Shown here in pieces: positions 7,556 to 16,026 of a stretch of DNA of 64,000 bases. Position 1 is the stretch's first letter, and every line of letters starts with the position of its first letter. The DNA comes from Halomarina halobia (GTDB lineage: Archaea; Halobacteriota; Halobacteria; Halobacteriales; Haloarculaceae), in assembly GCF_029338575.1 (NCBI RefSeq), contig NZ_CP119992.1:1550001-1614000 (forward strand), written 5' to 3'. A program made the position numbers and the translations under genes. Under the pieces are notes generated by a model, which did no database searches, was not told the DNA's origin, and saw only the letters and a program-made list of their open reading frames with translations.

Positions 7556-8621
7556 CGTTCGCCCTCCTGAACGCCGCGAGCTGCGCCTCCAGGTCCGGCG
7601 TCAGCTCCTCGTACACGTGCTCGAACATGTCCGCCGCGTCGAGGGCGTCCATCATCTCCCGCGTCTCGGCGAAGGCCTCGTCGGTGTCGCTCGCGATCTC
7701 GCTATCGAGTTCCGCGATCCGCTCGTCGTCGAGGACGCCCCTATCCCGCAGGTAGCGCTCGAACCGCTCGATGGGGTCCCGCTCGGCCCACGCCTCCTCC
7801 TCGGCCTCGTCCCGGTAGACGGAGGGATCGTCCGCCGTCGTGTGCATCGACCGCCGGTAGGTGACCGCCTCGATCATCCACGGTTCGCCCTCCCGCGCCC
7901 GCTCGAGCGCGTCGGCGGTGACCGAATAGACCCCGAGCACGTCGTTTCCGTCCACCTGCACCGCCTCGATCCCGGCGGCGATGGCCTTCTGCGCCAGCGT
8001 CTCGGCGTCCGTCTGCCGCGCTCTCGGTACCGATATCGCGTACTGGTTGTTCTGACAGAAGAAGACCGCGTGGGCGTCGAACACCCCCGCGAAGTTCATC
8101 CCCTCGTAGCTGTCGCCCTGGGAACTCGCCCCGTCGCCGAAGTAGACCAGCGTCGCCGCGGGGTCGTCCTTGATCTCCTGGGCCCAGCCGATCCCCGCCG
8201 CGTGCGGGACCTGCGCCCCGACCGCGATCGACGGAGGCATGTTGCGCTCCCCCTCGGGGATCACCGCCCCCTCCTCCATCCCCGCGGTGTAGGCGAGGAT
8301 CGTCGCGATCGGCGTCCCCCGGGTGAGGTACGCGGGGTGCTCCCTGAAGCTCGGAACCATCCAGTCGTCCTCCCGGAGCGCGAACGCGCTCCCGACCTGC
8401 GCCGCCTCCTGACCGACCGCCGGCGCGAACGTCCCGATCTCGCCCCGCCGCTGCAACGACACTCCCTTCTCGTCGAGCGCCCGCGAGCGCTTCATCGATT
8501 CGTACAGCGCGAGGAGTTGCTCGTCGGAGAGGTCCGGTTCGAGGTCCTCATCGACCGTCCCGGCCGCCGAGAGCACCTCGACGCGGTCGACGTCGAACTC
8601 CGCAATTGTTTCCCGGGGCAT
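7545..8621 (-). CDS. 2-oxoacid dehydrogenase E1 component, alpha subunit
   Basis: The 358-residue product carries the thiamine-diphosphate motif GDGASSQGDSYEGMNFA, closing with QNNQYAIS, and the RSMHTTADDPSVYR phosphorylation-loop region of E1 alpha chains. With the overlapping beta gene it forms the alpha2-beta2 E1 enzyme that decarboxylates a 2-oxoacid and passes the acyl group to lipoyl-E2. The start at 8621 gives an N-terminus of normal E1 alpha length, and GCGTATACAACG on the minus strand about 30 bp upstream is the likely TATA region. Haloarchaea usually carry several such E1 pairs, some used for branched-chain substrates. Confidence 0.88.
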   Translation of the reverse strand: MPRETIAEFDVDRVEVLSAAGTVDEDLEPDLSDEQLLALYESMKRSRALDEKGVSLQRRGEIGTFAPAVGQEAAQVGSAFALREDDWMVPSFREHPAYLTRGTPIATILAYTAGMEEGAVIPEGERNMPPSIAVGAQVPHAAGIGWAQEIKDDPAATLVYFGDGASSQGDSYEGMNFAGVFDAHAVFFCQNNQYAISVPRARQTDAETLAQKAIAAGIEAVQVDGNDVLGVYSVTADALERAREGEPWMIEAVTYRRSMHTTADDPSVYRDEAEEEAWAERDPIERFERYLRDRGVLDDERIAELDSEIASDTDEAFAETREMMDALDAADMFEHVYEELTPDLEAQLAAFRRANDGE

Positions 8622-8816
8622 ACCGCCCGAAAGTTGTGGCCACGACGTTGTATACGCTGTTCTCGTCGGAGAGAGGGACGGCCGTCGGTGACGTACCGTC
8701 CGCGGTGAGGTTCGGTCGATCGGACGCGAAACCGAGGAGGGGTCGGAGGGCGATCCCGGCGACCGACGCGTCCCCACACTCCGCTCCCGCCGTTGGCCAC
8801 CGCCGTTCGCCACCCC

Positions 8817-10427
8817 TCAGTCGTGCTTGAAGGAACGAACCCCGGTGAACGCCATCGCGATGCCGAGGTCGTCGCAGGCCTCGATCACGTCCTCGTCGTT
8901 GACCGATCCGCCGGGCTGAACCACCGCCTCGACGCCGTACTCGGCCGCCGTCTCGATCCCGTCGGGGAAGGGGAAGAACGCGTCCGAGGCCATCACGGCA
9001 CCGCGCGCGTCCTTGCCCTCGGCGTGCTCCTCGCTCTTCGTGCCCGCGAGGCGGACCGCGTCCACGCGCGAGACCTGCCCCATCCCGACGCCGACCGTCT
9101 CCGTGCCCGTCGCGAAGACGACGGCGTTCGACTTGACGTGCTTGACGACCTTCCAGCCGAACAGCATCCCCGCTATCTCCTCCTCGGTCGGCTCGCGCTC
9201 GGTGACGACCTCGAGGTCGTCCGCGGTGACGGTCCGCAGGTCGCGCTCCTGGACGAGCCGACCGCCGGTGACGTGCTTCTCGACGAGGCGCTCGGACCAG
9301 CGGTCGCGCTCGCCCGCGCGTCCGTCGGCGGACGAACCGTCGAACTCGCCCACGTCGAGCACGCGGAGGTTCTCCTTCCCCCGGAGCACGGAGAGCGCGT
9401 CGCCCGCGTAGCCGGGCGCGACGACGACCTCCTTGAACGAGTCGACGATCCGCTCGGCGGTGGCGGCGTCGCACTCGCGGTTGAGCGCGACGATGCCGCC
9501 GAAGGCGCTCATCGGATCGGTCGAGAGCGCCCGCGCGTAGGCGTCCGCGAGCGAGTCGGCGGTGGCGCAGCCGGCCGGGTTCGTGTGCTTGATGACCGCG
9601 GCGGCCGGCTCGTCGAACTCCTTGATCAGGTTCAGCGCGCCGTCGGCGTCGTTGTAGTTGTTGTACGACAGCGCTTTCGCGCCCTCGTTCAGCTGCGGCG
9701 CGCCGACGACCGTCGCCTCCTCGCAGGTGAGGTCGGCGTACAGCGCGGCGTCCTGGTGGGGATTCTCGCCGTAGCGGAGCGCGTCGAGGCGGTCCTCGCC
9801 GACGAGCCGCCGCCGGGGGAGCGCCCCGGACTCGTCGCCCTCGACGCGGACGTCGTCCTCGGTCACCTCGACGCGCCCCTCGGCGACCGCCCGCACGGCC
9901 CGCGGGTAGGCGCGGAACTCGGCCTCGTAGAGCACGCGTTCCTTGAGCGTCTCCGCCGTGTCGTCCTCGTAGACGGGGACCGGCTCCTGGGCGACGACGG
10001 GGCCGGCGTCGACCTCCTCGGTGACGACGTGGACGGTGCAGCCGGTGACGCGGACGCCCGCCGAGAGTACCTCCTCGTGGGCGTTCGTGCCGGGGAACGA
10101 GGGGAGCAGGGAGGGGTGGACGTTGAGCGTGGGCGGCGCGGCGTCGAGGAACTCGCTCGTCAGCACGCGCATGTACCCGTCGAGGCAGACGACGTCGAAG
10201 TCGTAGTCGGCGAGGGCATCGAGGATCCGCCGCTCGTGGGACTCGCGCGACTCGCCCTCCCTCCGCTCGACGCTCTCCGTCGGAATGCCGCGCTCGGCGG
10301 CGGCGTCGAGCACGGGGGCGGCGGCGCGGTTCGAGAGGACGACCGACAGCGACGCGCCGCCCGGCGCTCGGTCGTCTACGTTCAGCAGGTTGCGCCCGCG
10401 ATTGCTCGCCATGCCCGCGATCTTCAT
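8817..10427 (-). CDS. purNH: Bifunctional PurN (GAR formyltransferase) - AICAR formyltransferase
   Basis: The 536-residue product starts with a PurN domain (MKIAGMASNRGRNLLNV, catalytic region NVHPSLLPSFPG near residue 100, then THEV-like histidine/aspartate region TVHVVTEEVDAGPV). From about residue 215 it is an AICAR transformylase domain (LRYGENPHQDAALY, FGGIVALN, VKSNAVVFATG, AFFPFPDGIE). The IMP cyclohydrolase (MGS-like) domain that normally sits before AICARFT in bacterial PurH is absent; PurN takes its place. In archaea the cyclohydrolase step is done by PurO. The ATG at 10427 gives a canonical PurN N-terminus. It is divergent from purB. Confidence 0.92.
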   Translation of the reverse strand: MKIAGMASNRGRNLLNVDDRAPGGASLSVVLSNRAAAPVLDAAAERGIPTESVERREGESRESHERRILDALADYDFDVVCLDGYMRVLTSEFLDAAPPTLNVHPSLLPSFPGTNAHEEVLSAGVRVTGCTVHVVTEEVDAGPVVAQEPVPVYEDDTAETLKERVLYEAEFRAYPRAVRAVAEGRVEVTEDDVRVEGDESGALPRRRLVGEDRLDALRYGENPHQDAALYADLTCEEATVVGAPQLNEGAKALSYNNYNDADGALNLIKEFDEPAAAVIKHTNPAGCATADSLADAYARALSTDPMSAFGGIVALNRECDAATAERIVDSFKEVVVAPGYAGDALSVLRGKENLRVLDVGEFDGSSADGRAGERDRWSERLVEKHVTGGRLVQERDLRTVTADDLEVVTEREPTEEEIAGMLFGWKVVKHVKSNAVVFATGTETVGVGMGQVSRVDAVRLAGTKSEEHAEGKDARGAVMASDAFFPFPDGIETAAEYGVEAVVQPGGSVNDEDVIEACDDLGIAMAFTGVRSFKHD

Positions 10428-10583
10428 GTGTGTCAGGGCCGGGGGGAGGCCCAAAGCGGTGTCGGTTCGAGTGCACAGTCATGCAGTAGACCGACGGCCC
10501 TCCCCCATCCGATATACGCGAACGTGTACAGATGATCCGGCCACTTCGACACCCTTTTTCGCCCGGTGCGCACACCCCCCGGT

Positions 10584-11993
10584 ATGCGAACGTCACTCGA
10601 CGCCGTCTCGCCGCTCGACGGGCGCTACGCATCGAAGACGGCCCCGCTCGTCCCCTACGCGAGCGAGTCGGGCCTGATGCGCGCCCGCGTGCGGGTCGAG
10701 GTGGAGTACCTGCTCGCGCTGGCCGACCTCGACGTCACGCCGCTCTCGATCGGCGCGGACGACCGCGCCGCGCTCCGGGCGCTGTACGAGGAGTTCGACG
10801 CGGACGACGCGGAACTCGTCAAGCGGATCGAGACCGAGGGCCACGGCGAGTTCGCGGCGACCAACCACGACGTGAAGGCCGTCGAGTACTTCGTCCGCGA
10901 CTCGTTCCCGGAGTACGGCCCGTGGATCCACTTCGGGCTGACGAGCGAGGACGTGAACAACCTCGCCCAGCGGCTGCTCGTCCGCGGCGCGGTCGAGGCG
11001 GCGCTGCTGCCCGAACTGCGCGCCGTCCGCGACGACCTCGCCGACCTCGCCCGGGAGCACCGCGACCTCCCCATGCTCGCGCGGACGCACGGCCAGCCCG
11101 CCACGCCGACCACGTTCGGCAAGGAGATGGCCGTCTACGCCGCCCGCGTCGGGCGGGCGGTCGCCGCGATCGAGGGCGTCGAGCTGGCCGGGAAGCTCGC
11201 CGGGGCCTCCGGGACCTACGCCGCCCACAGCGTCGCCTACCCTGAGGTGGACTGGCGGGCGTTCTCGCGGGCGTTCGTCGAGTCGCTCGGGTTCGCCCAC
11301 CTCCCGCTCGCCACCCAGGTGAACCCCTGCGACGACCTCGCCGAACTGTTCGACGCGTTCCGCCGGGTTAACGACGTACTACTCGACCTGGACCGCGACG
11401 CGTGGCTCTACGTCAGCGACCGCTACCTCGGCCAGGAGGCCGCCGCGGGCGAGACGGGCAGCTCGACGATGCCCCACAAGGTCAACCCCATCGACTTCGA
11501 GAACAGCGAGGGGAACCTCTCGAAGGCGAACTCCGACCTCGGATTCCTCGCCGACTACGTGACCACCTCGCGCCTCCAGCGCGACCTCTCAGACTCGACC
11601 GTGAAGCGGAACGTCGGCGCGGCGTTCGCCCACTGCCTCATCGGCTACGCGAAGCTCCGGACCGGGCTCGGGAAGGTCGTCCCCAACGAGCGCGTCATGC
11701 GCGAGGAACTCGAGGCCACGCCCGCGGTCGTCGGCGAGGCGGTCCAGACGATCCTCCGCCGGGAGGGCCACGGGGACGCCTACGAGCGGGTGAAGGCGCT
11801 CACGCGGGGGCGAGAGGTGACGCTTGAGGACTTCCGGGCGCTGTTCGACGACCTCGAGGTGGACGAGTCCGTCCGCGACGAACTGCGCGCGCTCACCCCG
11901 GCCGGATACACCGGCCTCGCGAGCGACCTCGTGGACGAACTGGACGGGACCGACGCCCCCGCCTCCGACGACCCCGACGACCCCGACGACTGA
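10584..11993 (+). CDS. purB: Adenylosuccinate lyase
   Basis: The 469-residue product belongs to the fumarase/aspartase superfamily. It begins TSLDAVSPLDGRYASK, has TSEDVNN, the ARTHGQPATPTTFGKE stretch and the signature GSSTMPHKVNP with the catalytic serine. It cleaves SAICAR and adenylosuccinate in purine synthesis. The ATG at 10584 follows the T-rich box ACCCTTTTTC by about 28 bp (leaderless). The C-terminus ends in repeated Asp/Pro residues (DDPDDPDD). It shares a 156-bp divergent promoter region with purNH, so the two purine genes may be co-regulated. Confidence 0.93.
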   Translation: MRTSLDAVSPLDGRYASKTAPLVPYASESGLMRARVRVEVEYLLALADLDVTPLSIGADDRAALRALYEEFDADDAELVKRIETEGHGEFAATNHDVKAVEYFVRDSFPEYGPWIHFGLTSEDVNNLAQRLLVRGAVEAALLPELRAVRDDLADLAREHRDLPMLARTHGQPATPTTFGKEMAVYAARVGRAVAAIEGVELAGKLAGASGTYAAHSVAYPEVDWRAFSRAFVESLGFAHLPLATQVNPCDDLAELFDAFRRVNDVLLDLDRDAWLYVSDRYLGQEAAAGETGSSTMPHKVNPIDFENSEGNLSKANSDLGFLADYVTTSRLQRDLSDSTVKRNVGAAFAHCLIGYAKLRTGLGKVVPNERVMREELEATPAVVGEAVQTILRREGHGDAYERVKALTRGREVTLEDFRALFDDLEVDESVRDELRALTPAGYTGLASDLVDELDGTDAPASDDPDDPDD

Positions 11994-12075
11994 ACCGGAG
12001 CGCGCCGGCGAGCGCGCTCGAGCCGGCAAAAGGGTCATACGCCGCTGTCCCGTAGTTCGCACGGGTGAACGACTC

Positions 12076-12702
12076 GTGTTCACGGACCGCACGGACGGGG
12101 GACGACAGCTCGCGGAGGTGCTCGAATCGCGGGGCGTCGAGGCCGACATCGTCCTCGCGATACCGCGCGGCGGCCTCCCGGTGGGGCGGGCCGTCGCGGA
12201 CGCGCTCGACCTCCCGCTCGACGTGGTCGTCGCGCGCAAGCTCGGCGCGCCAGGGAACCCGGAACTCGCTATCGGGGCCGTCGGGGCCGACGGCGCGACG
12301 TGGATCAACGACGACCTCGTCGCCAGACTGGGCGTCACGGAGGACTACCTGGAGGACGAGCGCGAGCGGCAGGCCGAGGCGGCGCGCGCCAAGGCCGATC
12401 GCTACCGCGGGGACGGGTCGGGGTTCGACCTCCACGGTAAGACCGCGCTCGTCGTGGACGACGGCATCGCGACGGGCGCGACGGCTCTCGCCTGCGTCAG
12501 AACGACGTACGCCGCCGGTGCCGAGCGGGTGATCGTCGCCGCACCGATCGCCCCGCCCGACTCCGTGGAGATGCTCGAGGGGGAGGCCGACGACGTGATC
12601 TGCGTCCAGACGCCCGCGTACTTCGGTGCAGTCGGTCGGTTCTATCGGGAGTTCGGACAGGTCCCCGACGAGGAGGCGGTGGAGTATCTCGACCGGGAGT
12701 GA
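12076..12702 (+). CDS. Phosphoribosyltransferase domain protein
   Basis: The 208-residue product is a type I phosphoribosyltransferase of the broad family often annotated next to dienelactone hydrolases. Visible motifs are IPRGGLPVGRAVADAL near the N-terminus, ARKLGAPGNPELAIGAV, and the PRPP-binding loop TALVVDDGIATGATAL near residue 136. The hood region that would define the base is not diagnostic. A GTG at 12076 was chosen because the family starts with an (F)xDRTDxGRQLA segment right there. It lies 82 nt after purB on the same strand and may be read with it. The accepted base or substrate is unknown. Confidence 0.8.
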   Translation: MFTDRTDGGRQLAEVLESRGVEADIVLAIPRGGLPVGRAVADALDLPLDVVVARKLGAPGNPELAIGAVGADGATWINDDLVARLGVTEDYLEDERERQAEAARAKADRYRGDGSGFDLHGKTALVVDDGIATGATALACVRTTYAAGAERVIVAAPIAPPDSVEMLEGEADDVICVQTPAYFGAVGRFYREFGQVPDEEAVEYLDRE

Positions 12703-13611
12703 CCGCCCCCGACCCGGCCTGCGCAGGCAGCAGAACTACCTGTTCGCGTCACTCTCTCGCGGTCGAGGGAGGGGACCCCGAACCGCACCGTCGGGACCCC
12801 CGTCACGCAGGGTTCGACCCGATAGTCGGTTTCGCGCGGGCACCGTCGGTCGTTCGAGGGGGAGTGCGTCGCTCTTCGCGGCGGTCGGTAAGCGCTCGCG
12901 GGGGGACAAACCCCCGAGAGCGAGAACACAGGTGGGGATGGGAAGGCTTGCAGCGGGGCGGTCGCCCCGAGGTCGCACGTGGGATGCGAAACCCGCTCGG
13001 CGTCGGTGTCCACTAACGGACATCGGACGGCACAAACGGCTTTTCCGGGATGCAAGCGCGCTGTGACAGGGGTGCGAGCGGCCTGCCACAGTCCCATCGG
13101 ACCATGGAAACTGCTGTACAATAGTCCTTTTGACTGTTTCAGGGGGTAGTAGGTGTCTACTCCGTCCGGACGCGAGCGGTGGTTCGTTTCGAAGCGATCC
13201 GATCCGGACTCGAGGCACGTGACGGCCGCGACGAACGCAACGACCGTATTTGACACGACGTTCCGGGGTTAAACCACCTTTATTGAACAACCCGAATAAA
13301 TACCCCTCGGCCGTGAGCCCGTTCGGTCGGGTGCCGGCCGCATGGCGTGTCCGCCTCCGTCATCCTCGGGTGCCCGTTCCTCGGGCCGAGTCACAGGTGG
13401 GGAACGAGGGAGCGGACGCGAACGACGCCGGCGCTCGATCCGGGGGCACCACCGCCTCCGTGGCGACTCCTGCTTCGACCGTATCCCCCAGCGGACGCCC
13501 TCAGTCCCTCGACTCCCCCTCGTCGGGACCGGTTCAGTGGGATCGTTCCAGGGGCGGCGTCGTCACGCGAGGACAGACAGTATATATAGCTGGATACTGA
13601 TCATCGGGACG
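12703..13611. other. Gene-free stretch of about 0.9 kb with AT-rich dyads
   Basis: No frame here has convincing halophile composition. The region is structured instead. Around 13102-13142 there is an imperfect dyad about TGTACA (ACTGCTGTACAATAGT) with outer GAAAC and GTTTC. At 13265-13306 nested inverted repeats occur: GGGGT/ACCCC outside and TTTATT/AATAAA (13279-13284 and 13295-13300) inside, in an AT-rich island. At 13009-13030 TGTCC and GGACA form a small hairpin. These could be promoters or operators of an RNA or of a decayed gene. I recognise no known RNA family and no origin recognition box. Confidence 0.4.
13581..13588 (+). promoter_or_regulatory. TATA box (TATATATA) of the DUF5518 gene
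   Basis: A run of alternating T and A in GC-rich surroundings is centred 27 bp before the ATG at 13612. This is the normal spacing for a leaderless haloarchaeal transcript and fixes the start codon of that gene. Confidence 0.7.
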
Positions 13612-13989
13612 ATGACGAGAGGTGGGACGCTGCTCAACGCCGCGATCGGCGCTGTCGTAACCGTCGTGTTGTCGTTCGTCCCGCTGTCGCCGATCCTCGG
13701 CGGCGCGGTGGCGGGGTACCTCCAGCGGGGGGGCCGCCGCGAGGGCGCGAGCGTCGGGGCGCTGTCGGGGGTATTCGCCTCGCTGCCGCTCGTGATCGCG
13801 CTCCTCCTTCTCAGTAGCTTCCTCGCGGTCGTCCCGGCTCTCGACGCCGTGACGCCCGCCGTCGGTGCGATCGGCGTCGCCCTCGCCGTCGGCGCGTTCC
13901 TCGCGGTGGCCGCCGTCGCGGCCCTCCTCGGCGCGCTGGGCGGGTTCCTCGGCGTCTACGTCCGGGAGGAGACGCGCGTCGGCGCGTAG
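13612..13989 (+). CDS. DUF5518-like small membrane protein
   Basis: The 125-residue product is mostly hydrophobic with three or four membrane segments: about residues 9-35, 50-70 and 77-118. A glycine-rich GGAVAGYLQRGGRREGASVGALSG loop, typical of the haloarchaeal DUF5518 family, lies between the first two. Biochemical role unknown. The ATG at 13612 is supported by the TATATATA box 27 bp upstream. It converges on dapE with 13 nt between the stops. Confidence 0.7.
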   Translation: MTRGGTLLNAAIGAVVTVVLSFVPLSPILGGAVAGYLQRGGRREGASVGALSGVFASLPLVIALLLLSSFLAVVPALDAVTPAVGAIGVALAVGAFLAVAAVAALLGALGGFLGVYVREETRVGA

Positions 13990-14002
13990 CGGTCAGCCGG
14001 CG

Positions 14003-15175
14003 TCACGCGCGCAGCGTCGCGAGCGCCTCGCGGAGGATCTCGCTCGCCCGCTCTACCTCGCTCCGCCTGACGTACTCCCGCCGGGCGTGGGCCACCGGTC
14101 CCTCCTCGTCGGCGAGCACGCCCGGTCCGAAGACGACCGTCGGCTCCGGCGCGAAGTACGACGCCTCCGTCGCCGCACCGAACGGGCGCGTCTCCCCCGC
14201 CCCCACACCCCGCAGCGCCGCGACGAGCGGGTGCTCCGGGTCGGTGGCGAACGCCTCCAGGAACGGCGTCTCCCGCTCGGTGAGGGAGAACTCGCAGTCG
14301 GTGTCGAGGGACGCGAGGTGGTCGTTCAGCGCGCGCTCGAACCCGCCGGCAGTCTCCGGCGGGACGCTCCGGCGGTCCACGTCCACGCGGCACGAATCGG
14401 GGACCTGGTTGACCGCCTCGCCCCCCCGGATCCGCGTCGGCGTGAGCGTCGGCTCGCCGAGGTCGGGGTGCGCGGGGGGGCCGCGCGCGCCGTCGAACGT
14501 GCGAAGCGCGCCGAGGACCGCCTCCGCGGCCGCCACGGCGTTCACGCCCGTCTCGGGTTCCGCGGCGTGGGCCGCGACCCCGCGGATCGATATCGACCCC
14601 TCGAACCGGCCGCGCGCGGCGGTACAGACGTCGAGGCCGGTCGGCTCTCCCACCACGTACAGGTCGCCGTCGAGCGTCGGCGCGAGGGCGGCCGCCCCCG
14701 CCGAGGTGGTCTCCTCGTCCGGCGTCACCGCGAGCGTGAGGCGGGGACCGTCCGGCGCCGCGGCCGCGAACGCCGCGACCATCGCGGCGAGGGGACCCTT
14801 CGCGTCACACGCGCCGCGCCCCCGGATCACGTCGCCCGCCGCGCCCGCCCCGCTCGACGCGCGCGCGCCGCCGTTACCGCCACCACCGTTCCCGCTCGGC
14901 CCCCGCTCGTTCGGCTCCTCCGCGCCGGTTCCGGGCACCGACGCGCGGCGCTCCATCGGGACGTGCGGCGGGACCGTATCGAGGTGCGTGTTGAGCACGA
15001 GGTGTGGGCCTCCCTCGCCCTTCGCCGCGAGCACGTTGCCCGCCCCGTCGACGCGCGGCCCCTCGCCGGCGGCGCGGAGCGTCTCGACCAGCAGGTCGCG
15101 CATGTCGTCGACGGACTCGTGGGAGGGCGTCCGGACGGCGCGTTCGTGGAAGGAGAGCGGATCGATCTCGCCCAT
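14003..15175 (-). CDS. dapE: Succinyl-diaminopimelate desuccinylase (M20 family)
   Basis: The 390-residue product is an M20 metallopeptidase-fold enzyme. Metal ligands and catalytic groups are visible: NTHLDTVP, RGACDAKGP, the DEETTSAG acidic pair, VVGEPTGLDV and a C-terminal HARREYV histidine. Position as last gene of the dap operon supports succinyl-diaminopimelate as substrate, giving LL-diaminopimelate for DapF. A Gly/Ser/Ala-rich insertion of roughly 35 residues follows the first metal motif (about residues 80-113) and is not part of the fold; it may be a halophile-specific loop. It starts 5 nt after the dapF stop. Confidence 0.88.
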   Translation of the reverse strand: MGEIDPLSFHERAVRTPSHESVDDMRDLLVETLRAAGEGPRVDGAGNVLAAKGEGGPHLVLNTHLDTVPPHVPMERRASVPGTGAEEPNERGPSGNGGGGNGGARASSGAGAAGDVIRGRGACDAKGPLAAMVAAFAAAAPDGPRLTLAVTPDEETTSAGAAALAPTLDGDLYVVGEPTGLDVCTAARGRFEGSISIRGVAAHAAEPETGVNAVAAAEAVLGALRTFDGARGPPAHPDLGEPTLTPTRIRGGEAVNQVPDSCRVDVDRRSVPPETAGGFERALNDHLASLDTDCEFSLTERETPFLEAFATDPEHPLVAALRGVGAGETRPFGAATEASYFAPEPTVVFGPGVLADEEGPVAHARREYVRRSEVERASEILREALATLRA

Positions 15176-15180
15176 CGGTC

Positions 15181-16026
15181 TCAGGCGCGCCGCGGCCGGG
15201 CCGGGGACAGTTCCGCGTCGAACTCGTGGACGACCGGCCCGGCGAGGTACGCCCGCCCGTCCTCGAAGGAGACGGTGAGGTCCCCGCCCGGCGGTCGGAT
15301 CGTGACGGGGCCGTCGTCGATGCGCCCGGCGCGGCGCGCGACGGCCGCGACGGCGACCGCGCCCGTCCCGCAGGAGCGAGTCTCCCCCTCGACGCCACGC
15401 TCGAAGGTGCGCTGGCGGAACCCGCCGCCGTCGTGCTCCGACGCGACGGTGACGTTGGCCCCGTCCGGGAACGCGTCGTGGTGACGGATCACGGGGGCGA
15501 CCGCCTCGAGGTCGACCGCGTCCACGTCGTCGACGAACGCGACGGCGTGGGGTACCCCCGTGTTGACCGCCGTGACCGCGAGGCCCGCGAGCGGTTCGTC
15601 CACCATCGGCCCGTCGCGCGCGACGGGGACGGCCGCCGGATCGAACGTCGGGCGACCCATCTCGATGGTCACCTCGTCGTCGCCGACGACGGCGTGGCGC
15701 GTCCCGGCCGGGGTGTCGATCATCACCTCGTCCCGGCCGGTGCGGTCCGCGGCCCAGGCGGCGGCGACGCGCGCGCCGTTGCCACACATCGAGGCGACCG
15801 AGCCGTCCGGCTGGACGAGCGTCATGATGACCCGCGGCGGGTCGAAGGCGGGTTCGAGCGCGAGAAAGAGCGCGCCGTCGGCACCCGAGGGGCCGTCCGG
15901 CCCCTCGATGCCGGATGTTCGGTCGCAGTAGTCCGTTGCGAACCGCCGTCGGTCCGGGACCGAGAGGTCCGCGTCGACGACGATGAAGTCGTTGCCGGTT
16001 CCGTGGTACTTCGCTACAGGGATCAT
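15181..16026 (-). CDS. dapF: Diaminopimelate epimerase
   Basis: The 281-residue product interconverts LL- and meso-diaminopimelate by a two-cysteine proton-transfer mechanism. Both catalytic cysteines are present: ASMCGNGARV near residue 80 and TRSCGTGAVAVA near residue 220. The N-terminus KYHGTGNDFIVVD and the NTGVPHAV segment are also canonical. The start overlaps the lysA stop by 4 nt (ATGA), which indicates coupled translation. Confidence 0.95.
   Translation of the reverse strand: MIPVAKYHGTGNDFIVVDADLSVPDRRRFATDYCDRTSGIEGPDGPSGADGALFLALEPAFDPPRVIMTLVQPDGSVASMCGNGARVAAAWAADRTGRDEVMIDTPAGTRHAVVGDDEVTIEMGRPTFDPAAVPVARDGPMVDEPLAGLAVTAVNTGVPHAVAFVDDVDAVDLEAVAPVIRHHDAFPDGANVTVASEHDGGGFRQRTFERGVEGETRSCGTGAVAVAAVARRAGRIDDGPVTIRPPGGDLTVSFEDGRAYLAGPVVHEFDAELSPARPRRA

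Noticed and set aside
8548..10632. Long minus-strand open frame covering purNH in another phase
   Set aside because: Composition is arginine-rich and unlike halophile protein; PurN and AICARFT motifs are in the neighbouring frame.
12642..13256. Minus-strand frame of about 200 codons in the gene-free stretch
   Set aside because: Starts at GTG with no promoter at the right distance, is basic and cysteine-scattered, and runs into the phosphoribosyltransferase coding region.
13090..13310. Possible replication origin with origin recognition boxes
   Set aside because: The AT-rich dyads do not match the ORB pattern (repeated GTTCCA...GGAAAC followed by a G run) and no orc1/cdc6 gene is near.
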